A DNA stretch of 11,635 nt, from positions 1 to 11,635 of the forward strand of contig JAGRAG010000043.1 of NCBI GenBank assembly GCA_020435025.1, written 5' to 3'. Both the position numbers and the translations under genes were made by a program. The notes below the pieces were generated by a model. It was not told the origin of the DNA. It made no database searches and saw only the letters and a program-made list of their open reading frames with translations. Source of the stretch: Bdellovibrionales bacterium. Lineage in GTDB: Bacteria > Bdellovibrionota > Bdellovibrionia > Bdellovibrionales > UBA1609. This document shows positions 7,501-11,635 of the stretch, piece after piece; position 1 is the first letter of the stretch, and each line of letters starts with the position of its first letter.

Positions 7501-7869
7501 ATGATGAACAACCTATCTAAAGATATCGTTACAGTGTGCAAAATGAAACTGATAGATCTACGTACAGAGCTTCTAGATCAACTCGCTCAACAGAGAAAGG
7601 AGCATATGGAACGAGATGTGGGACGCGATGATATAGATGCTTCTCAAGAGGTTTTGGCCGAACATCAATTTTTAACTACAAACACGAGGATTCGAAAGCA
7701 GATCATAGAAATTGATCACGCCCTCGGAAGAATAGAACGCGGTATCTTTGGAGTTTGCGAAGAAACAGAGGAGCCTATAGAGGCTAGCCGCTTAATGGCC
7801 ATTCCCTGGACACGAGTCAGCCTCGAAGGGGCCGAGCTAAGGGAAGAGCGATCGAAACGTTTTGCATAA
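7501..7869 (+). CDS. DksA/TraR-family transcription factor, zinc finger degenerate
   Basis: The 122-residue protein has the DksA plan: N-terminal helix, long coiled coil with an acidic tip (D43-D-I-D46, aligning with the DxxD of E. coli DksA D71/D74 that reaches into RNA polymerase), and a C-terminal region beginning GRIERGIFGVCEE. In DksA four cysteines bind zinc. Here only C86 remains: the second position is Thr (CEET), and the second CxxC is replaced by VSLEG. Zn-free DksA homologues are known (Pseudomonas DksA2 is the precedent), so the fold may hold without metal. Such proteins bind the RNA polymerase secondary channel and, often with ppGpp, change transcription initiation. Two adjacent ATGs (7501, 7504) follow the purine-rich AAACGGAGGG; GGAGG is one base from the first and four from the second, so 7504 may be the real start. 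It lies 72 bases after the lipoprotein gene and ends at a strong terminator. Confidence 0.85.
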   Translation: MMNNLSKDIVTVCKMKLIDLRTELLDQLAQQRKEHMERDVGRDDIDASQEVLAEHQFLTTNTRIRKQIIEIDHALGRIERGIFGVCEETEEPIEASRLMAIPWTRVSLEGAELREERSKRFA

Positions 7870-7916
7870 TATCCTTAAGCCGTTTTTCTCTCCTTAAATT
7901 GATTTTAGATTTCAAG

Positions 7917-7967
7917 TCCCAAGTCTTTATTGTGACCCCCTCACAACAAGACTTGGGATTTTCTTTT
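7917..7967 (+). terminator. Rho-independent terminator after the DksA-like gene
   Basis: TCCCAAGTCTT (7917-7927) pairs with AAGACTTGGGA (7948-7958), an 11-bp stem. It continues through a small internal bulge into TTGTGA with TCACAA around a loop of Cs. The hairpin is followed by TTTTCTTTT (7959-7967). It closes the operon and isolates lon. It starts 48 bases after the stop codon. Confidence 0.92.
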
Positions 7968-7969
7968 AC

Positions 7970-8107
7970 TTATTCAAAACCTTTAAAGAGTCCTTTGGAT
8001 TCTTTAATGAACTTCGCAACTAAATCATCATAATTTGATATAGGTCCTCTAAAGAAGTTGAATGGTGGCATCAAATTGTATAATTTTTGACGAGACCTTT
8101 GGCACAT
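7970..8107 (-). CDS. Very short ORF, possible small protein (45 residues)
   Basis: An ATG at 8107 opens 45 codons ending TAA at 7972-7970. The product is Lys- and Phe-rich and ends ESKGLFKGFE. This resembles the end of the 62-residue ORF near the right edge (YSKGVFKGLN followed by a short tail). There is no convincing ribosome-binding site: a GAGGG lies about 12 bases upstream, too far. Its 5' part overlaps the proposed lon promoter on the other strand. No family recognised. It may be a chance ORF. Confidence 0.22.
   Translation of the reverse strand: MCQRSRQKLYNLMPPFNFFRGPISNYDDLVAKFIKESKGLFKGFE
8058..8084 (+). promoter_or_regulatory. Candidate lon promoter
   Basis: A perfect TATAAT (8079-8084) is preceded by TTGAAT (8058-8063, 4/6 to TTGACA) with a short 15-base spacer. 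It is the best -10 in the gap before lon. The short spacer is a weakness, and an activator or another sigma factor could be involved. Transcription would begin near 8091. Confidence 0.35.
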
Positions 8108-8249
8108 CTCGACTTTATTCCCTCAATTTTTTTATAAAAAACAGTAATATTCAGGACTATTTAACTAGGGCATTTTCTTAAGATCCTTCTCTCCCCCACC
8201 GATGAGGTCTTTGAAACAAGTGGAACCAGTTGACCCGATCCCGCAGTGC

Positions 8250-8254
8250 GGAGG
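8250..8254 (+). promoter_or_regulatory. Ribosome-binding site that fixes the lon start
   Basis: GGAGG lies five bases before the ATG at 8260. The reading frame is open further upstream and a TTG at 8230 could be read as a start, but it has no Shine-Dalgarno sequence and would add ten residues (beginning TRSRSAEEF) that include translated ribosome-binding-site sequence. The ATG is therefore the real start. Confidence 0.88.
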
Positions 8255-8259
8255 AATTT

Positions 8260-10677
8260 ATGAGTTTTGATGAAAAAGTAGTAGATATCCCTGAAACATT
8301 ACCAATGCTCCCTGTCCGAGACATTGTTGTTTTTCCCTACATGATCTTACCTTTATATGTGGGACGTGATAGTTCGATTCGAGCTATTGAGGAATCACTA
8401 GCAAAAAATCGTATGGTTTTTCTTGCTTCTCAAAAAGAGATCACAGAGGAAAACCCCACTGAAGAAACTATCTATAAAACAGGTACGATTGCGATGGTGA
8501 TGAGAATGAGAAAACTCTCTGATGGAAGAGTTAAAATTCTTATCCAAGGTGTTTCTAAAGGTGTGATTAAAAACTACGTTAAATCTTCTCCTTTTTTCGA
8601 AGTTGGTGTAGAAAAAGTTCCAGAAGCAACAAACAGCGGATCCGCCATTGAATATGAAGCTATGATCCGCAATGCGAAAGAACAACTTGAGAAAATTATT
8701 GCTCTTGGCAGAATGCTCTCACCAGATATCCTTTTAGTTTTAGATGATGTTAGTGAACCGGGCCGTTTAGCAGATCTTATCGCTAGCAATCTCAGTTTAA
8801 AGGTTGCAGATGCACAACGTGTTTTGGAAACCGAAGACCCTAAAGAACGGTTAGCTACAGTGAATGAGATTCTTGCAAATGAGCTGGAAGTTCTTCAAAT
8901 GCAGGCGCACATTCGAAATACCGCTAAAGATGAAATGTCTAAAAGCCAAAGAGAGTATTTTCTTCGTGAACAAATGCGCGCCATTAAAAACGAACTCGGT
9001 GAAACGGACAACAAATCAGATGAAATGGATGAGGTTCGAGAAAAATTAATGACTGCTGGCATGCCAGAAAAAACTTTAGAAGAAGCTCTAAAGCAACTAT
9101 CCAGACTAGAAAGAATGCATCCTGATGCGAGTGAAGCTTCTATGGTCCGTACGTATTTGGATTGGATGGCAGATCTTCCTTGGTCAAAATCTACAGAGGA
9201 CCAACTCGATCTTAGACATGCTCAACAAGTTTTAGATGAAGACCACTATGACTTACAAAAAGTAAAGGACCGAATCTTAGAATACTTAGCTGTACGAAAG
9301 CTGAAACAAAACGACCTAAAAGGACCGATCTTATGTTTTTCTGGACCTCCTGGGGTGGGAAAGACATCTTTAGGAAAAAGTATCGCTCGAGCCATGGGTC
9401 GTGAATATTTCCGAATGGCTTTGGGTGGTGTTAAAGATGAGTCTGAGATTCGTGGCCACCGCAGAACCTATGTAGGAGCCATGCCTGGAAAAATTATACA
9501 GGCGCTCAAGCAAGTAAAAACAAATAATCCTGTTATTGTCTTGGATGAAATAGACAAATTAGGCTCTGATTTTCGCGGTGATCCTAGTGCTGCCATGTTA
9601 GAGGTTCTAGATCCCGAACAGAATCACTCTTTTAGAGACAACTATCTAAATGTTGATTTTGATCTTAGCAATGTTTTGTTTATCGCGACATCCAACGTGA
9701 TGGATAATATTCCACCCGCACTTCGCGATCGAATGGAGATCATTGACATTTCTGGCTATACCGAAAATGACAAGCTTATTATCGCCAACACACATATTAT
9801 TCGCCGACAAATCGAAGCAAATGGTATCACACCTGATCAAATAGAATTTACCGATGATGGTATGAAGGCTCTTATTGCTAATTACACTCGAGAGGCTGGT
9901 GTTCGTAACTTAGATCGTGAAGTGGGTTCTATTTGTCGAAAAGTCGCAAAACGCATCGTCTTTGGAGAAACAAAGAAACTTGTTATCACTCCTGAAGTCG
10001 TCAATGACCTGATGGGTCCTGCGAGATTTCTAAGAGATGAAAAGCTAACTGAAAACAATGTCGGAATTGTCACTGGGTTGGCATGGACTCAAGCTGGAGG
10101 AGAAATTCTCTATGTTGAGGCTTTAAAAATGCAAGGCAAAGGTGGGCTGATTTTAACAGGTCAACTCGGAGATGTTATGAAAGAATCTGCACAGGCCGCT
10201 ATGTCCTATGCACGGTCGCATCAAATGGAGTTGGGAATCGATGCTGGTTGGTTCGATACAAATGAAGTTCACGTTCATCTTCCTGCCGGAGCCATTCCTA
10301 AAGATGGACCTTCCGCAGGCGTCACGATGACTACGGCACTTATATCATTAATGACAGACACACCCGTAAAGGCAGATGTAGCAATGACGGGCGAAGTGAC
10401 CTTGTCCGGTCGGGTTTTACCTGTCGGCGGAATTCGAGAAAAAGCTCTTGCAGCTCTGAATCAGGGAATCACTAATGTCATCTTACCTCTTGCCAATAAG
10501 AAAGACATTGCCGACATTCCTGAAGTCTTCAAAGAAAAAATGACTTTCATGTTTGTTGAAAACGTCGATGAAGTGATGGCTCTTGCTTTCGACACGAAAG
10601 GTAAAAAACGCAAAAAGAATTCTGGACCTCGCAGTGGAAAGAAACCCAAAACTCCAACGGCCGCGTCAGCAGCATAA
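8260..10677 (+). CDS. lon: Lon, ATP-dependent serine protease
   Basis: From the ATG the protein has 805 residues, close to the usual bacterial Lon (784 in E. coli). The order is: N-terminal LON substrate-binding domain (about 10-200, starting LPMLPVRDIVVFPYM), helical linker, AAA+ module with Walker A GPPGVGKTS (362-370), aromatic pore-loop residue Y404 in YVGAMPG, Walker B VIVLDEIDK (D429, E430), then the protease domain with catalytic S685 in DGPSAGV and K728 in GGIREKALA. The Ser-Lys spacing of 43 equals that of E. coli (S679, K722). Lon hexamers unfold and degrade damaged and regulatory proteins in the cytoplasm. After the conserved end (about residue 778) is an extra Lys/Arg-rich tail (KGKKRKK, then GKKPKTP, ending AASAA) that E. 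coli Lon lacks. The gene is preceded by a terminator, so it is probably transcribed alone, and ends at a terminator shared with the convergent gene. Confidence 0.97.
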   Translation: MSFDEKVVDIPETLPMLPVRDIVVFPYMILPLYVGRDSSIRAIEESLAKNRMVFLASQKEITEENPTEETIYKTGTIAMVMRMRKLSDGRVKILIQGVSKGVIKNYVKSSPFFEVGVEKVPEATNSGSAIEYEAMIRNAKEQLEKIIALGRMLSPDILLVLDDVSEPGRLADLIASNLSLKVADAQRVLETEDPKERLATVNEILANELEVLQMQAHIRNTAKDEMSKSQREYFLREQMRAIKNELGETDNKSDEMDEVREKLMTAGMPEKTLEEALKQLSRLERMHPDASEASMVRTYLDWMADLPWSKSTEDQLDLRHAQQVLDEDHYDLQKVKDRILEYLAVRKLKQNDLKGPILCFSGPPGVGKTSLGKSIARAMGREYFRMALGGVKDESEIRGHRRTYVGAMPGKIIQALKQVKTNNPVIVLDEIDKLGSDFRGDPSAAMLEVLDPEQNHSFRDNYLNVDFDLSNVLFIATSNVMDNIPPALRDRMEIIDISGYTENDKLIIANTHIIRRQIEANGITPDQIEFTDDGMKALIANYTREAGVRNLDREVGSICRKVAKRIVFGETKKLVITPEVVNDLMGPARFLRDEKLTENNVGIVTGLAWTQAGGEILYVEALKMQGKGGLILTGQLGDVMKESAQAAMSYARSHQMELGIDAGWFDTNEVHVHLPAGAIPKDGPSAGVTMTTALISLMTDTPVKADVAMTGEVTLSGRVLPVGGIREKALAALNQGITNVILPLANKKDIADIPEVFKEKMTFMFVENVDEVMALAFDTKGKKRKKNSGPRSGKKPKTPTAASAA

Positions 10678-10702
10678 TCCCCCGTTAAATATTGAACTAA
10701 TT

Positions 10703-10738
10703 AAAAGGACCGAATCATTGTCGGTCCTTTTTTTATTT
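10703..10738. terminator. Terminator hairpin between lon and the convergent HTH gene
   Basis: AAAAGGACCGA (10703-10713) pairs with TCGGTCCTTTT (10721-10731) around a 7-base loop and runs into TTTTTTT ATTT on the plus strand, a classic terminator for lon. On the minus strand the same hairpin follows the stop codon of the HTH gene (TAA at 10735-10733) and leads into TTTTAATT, so it probably works for both genes, more strongly for lon. Confidence 0.93.
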
Positions 10739-11272
10739 AATGGAATCCAAGCTGTCTAACCACTCGGCTATAGGCGGCATCGATTCTTTTGCCGATGCCT
10801 CTTTTATAAGACGCGCATTTTCTGACTCCAAGACTTGGCAAAGCGTCGTCAGATCTGCAATCTCTTCTTTGAGCTCTAAAATCTGCTCTTCTTTTTCTTG
10901 AAGTATTAAAGCGTAGGCTTTTTTCAACTCCGCCAAAATTTCTCTAGCTGTTGAAAAAAGGCCTTCACTCTCTAAGCGAACCGAAGCCAACTGGCCATCG
11001 GAAGGAAGCTCCTTTACTGGCGCTTCTTTTATTTCACTTTCGTCGCCACTCCTACACCCCAAATTCGTTTGTGGGGGAGCGTGAGGCATAGGTGTGGAAC
11101 GTTGGCTAAGAAGTTGCTTCTGTTCATCAAGAGGAGAATCTAACAAAAAGTATTTGCCGTCTTCTAACTGAAAATCGACCTGACCAGTTTTAATTCTCCG
11201 ACGTAAAGTGGAGATACTCACTTGGTGCTTTCTCGAATATTCAGTTAACGTCAATCTTTCTGATGTTGCCAT
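10733..11272 (-). CDS. Hypothetical protein: N-terminal helix-turn-helix, C-terminal coiled coil
   Basis: The 179-residue product has three parts. Residues 7-46 (LTLTEYSRKHQVSISTLRRR followed by IKTGQVDFQLEDGKYFLL) look like a compact MerR/excisionase-type HTH: helix, turn with SIST, recognition helix LRRRIK, and a small wing. Residues about 47-104 are Pro/Ser/Gln-rich and likely disordered. Residues about 105-160 are a heptad-like, Glu/Lys-rich coiled coil suited to dimerisation. It ends with a hydrophobic IAEWLDSLDSI motif. I recognise no named family; a DNA-binding protein or small regulator is inferred. The ATG at 11272 has a GGAGGGGGAGG stretch a few bases upstream, a strong ribosome-binding site. 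It is convergent with lon and downstream of a small HicB-like ORF on the same strand, 113 bases away. Real gene likely; function unknown. Confidence 0.78.
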   Translation of the reverse strand: MATSERLTLTEYSRKHQVSISTLRRRIKTGQVDFQLEDGKYFLLDSPLDEQKQLLSQRSTPMPHAPPQTNLGCRSGDESEIKEAPVKELPSDGQLASVRLESEGLFSTAREILAELKKAYALILQEKEEQILELKEEIADLTTLCQVLESENARLIKEASAKESMPPIAEWLDSLDSIK

Positions 11273-11385
11273 TCGGCCTCCCCCTCCTGACTATTCAACG
11301 GTACTGGTCACTTCTTATCTTGTAAAGAGTCTCCGTGAAGACCCTAGACTGGAGGACAGTGTTTTTCCCCTTTGCATAGGCAAAA
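11273..11385 (-). other. Spacer upstream of the HTH gene
   Basis: Besides the ribosome-binding site next to 11272, this 113-base spacer has a small inverted repeat TTTGC-ATAG-GCAAA (11371-11384) just after the stop of the 62-residue ORF. It also has a weak promoter-like pair on the minus strand (TTTACA, then TACCGT 17 bases later). Neither is convincing. No poly-T terminator separates the two minus-strand genes. Confidence 0.35.
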
Positions 11386-11574
11386 CTAGTCCTTCGACGG
11401 GCTATTCAACCCCTTAAACACGCCCTTTGAGTATTTGAACACTGTTCTTTGGTCTATGTCAAAGTGGTCTTGGCTTTGCTCCAAGGTTGGACACGCAGTG
11501 ATGAAACCATTCTGACTACTCCACAGCACTTCCGTAAAGCACTTGATCTCGAATTTAGCTCTTACAATCTGCAT
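11386..11574 (-). CDS. Small protein, tentatively HicB-antitoxin-like
   Basis: Sixty-two codons from ATG (11574) to TAG (11388-11386). Residues about 8-36 read like the HicB beta-strand core: FEIKCFTEVLW, then NGFITACPTL, then SQ. Compare the family pattern of a charged strand, DG(Y/F)xAxCPxL and SQG. No HicA-type partner is visible downstream, and what lies upstream is the end of a different ORF with a similar C-terminus (GVFKALN versus GVFKGLN here). The ribosome-binding site is marginal: AAGGA ends only one base before the ATG. HicB membership is a resemblance by eye, not an established match. A stand-alone small protein of unknown function is equally possible. Confidence 0.45.
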   Translation of the reverse strand: MQIVRAKFEIKCFTEVLWSSQNGFITACPTLEQSQDHFDIDQRTVFKYSKGVFKGLNSPSKD

Positions 11575-11591
11575 ATCCTTATTTTTTGGAT

Positions 11592-11635
11592 CTATTCTGT
11601 GAAGGGATTTAAAGCCTTGAATACCCCCTCAAAAG
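11592..11635 (-). CDS. 3' end of a small ORF, similar in its C-terminus to the 62-residue ORF
   Basis: Only the last 13 codons and the TAG (11594-11592) are inside the window, reading FEGVFKALNPFTE. The run GVFK-(A)-LN matches GVFK-(G)-LN at the end of the next ORF downstream. The two are separated by 17 bases (ATCCAAAAAATAAGGAT), so they would be co-transcribed. If real, this is a tandem pair of related small genes. The N-terminal part lies beyond the window, so nothing more can be said. Confidence 0.35.
   Translation of the reverse strand, partial: FEGVFKALNPFTE

Larger units (their letters stand above)
7968..8249. other. Intergenic region between the DksA-like gene and lon
   Basis: This gap is AT-rich. 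Apart from the short minus-strand ORF and the candidate lon promoter it holds an A/T-run segment (about 8127-8141) and a pyrimidine-rich stretch (about 8183-8199) before the lon ribosome-binding site. I see no CIRCE element, tRNA, repeat array or hairpin terminator after 7967. The leader of lon would be roughly 170 bases long if the proposed promoter is used. Confidence 0.5.

Noticed and set aside
8230..8259. TTG at 8230 as the lon start
   Set aside because: No ribosome-binding site before it; GGAGG five bases before the ATG at 8260 fits, and the family N-terminus aligns with the ATG.
9264..10716. A 13-base exact repeat (AAAGGACCGAATC) inside lon at 9264 and in the lon terminator at 10704
   Set aside because: One such match is about what chance gives for a window of this size, and the terminator copy is explained by its stem.
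1..11635. tRNA or rRNA genes, CRISPR array, insertion sequence ends, phage attachment sites
   Set aside because: None seen on either strand: no cloverleaf-like sequence, no regularly spaced repeats, no transposase or integrase coding sequence.

Overview
The window reads as a stretch of chromosomal housekeeping DNA from a moderately AT-rich, Gram-negative proteobacterium-like bacterium. Gram-negative character is supported by an LpoA/LppC-like lipoprotein with a lipobox, a DksA-family protein, GrpE, a J-protein and Lon. The combination of a Zn-less DksA, a Zn-less J-protein beside grpE, and a two-domain M16 peptidase next to hemW recalls Bdellovibrionota and the older 'deltaproteobacteria'. 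That placement is an impression from memory, not a computed result.

Layout, left to right. (1) Bases 1-2416, minus strand: a two-domain M16 zinc metallopeptidase, open across the whole stretch and running off the left edge. (2) Bases 2434-3597, plus: hemW, a radical-SAM protein, divergent from the peptidase with only 17 bases between start codons. The two promoters I can propose therefore sit inside the opposing coding regions or start sites. (3) Bases 3598-3802: a good sigma70-type promoter followed by a leader that can fold into a three-way junction. (4) Bases 3803-7869, plus: grpE, a class B J-protein, an LpoA/LppC-like lipoprotein and a DksA/TraR-family protein that has lost three of its four zinc-finger cysteines. 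The first three genes are tightly packed and look like one operon. The DksA-like gene follows after 72 bases with no visible terminator between, and a strong terminator closes the block. (5) Bases 7968-8259: a gap holding a candidate lon promoter and one very short minus-strand ORF. (6) Bases 8260-10677, plus: lon, complete and with all catalytic motifs. (7) Bases 10733-11635, minus: an HTH plus coiled-coil protein convergent with lon and sharing its terminator hairpin. Upstream of it is a 62-residue ORF with HicB-like features, and then the end of another ORF with a similar C-terminus.

Functionally the centre is protein quality control. GrpE (nucleotide exchange factor) and the J-protein serve a DnaK that is not encoded here. 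Lon degrades damaged proteins. The DksA-like protein would tune transcription. The LpoA-like lipoprotein ties the operon to the cell envelope. I did not find a clear new defence system, mobile element, CRISPR array or RNA gene. The items most worth a second look are the Zn-less DksA, the dnaK-free grpE/J-protein operon with its folded leader, the overlapping divergent promoters at hemW, and the tandem small ORFs at the right edge.
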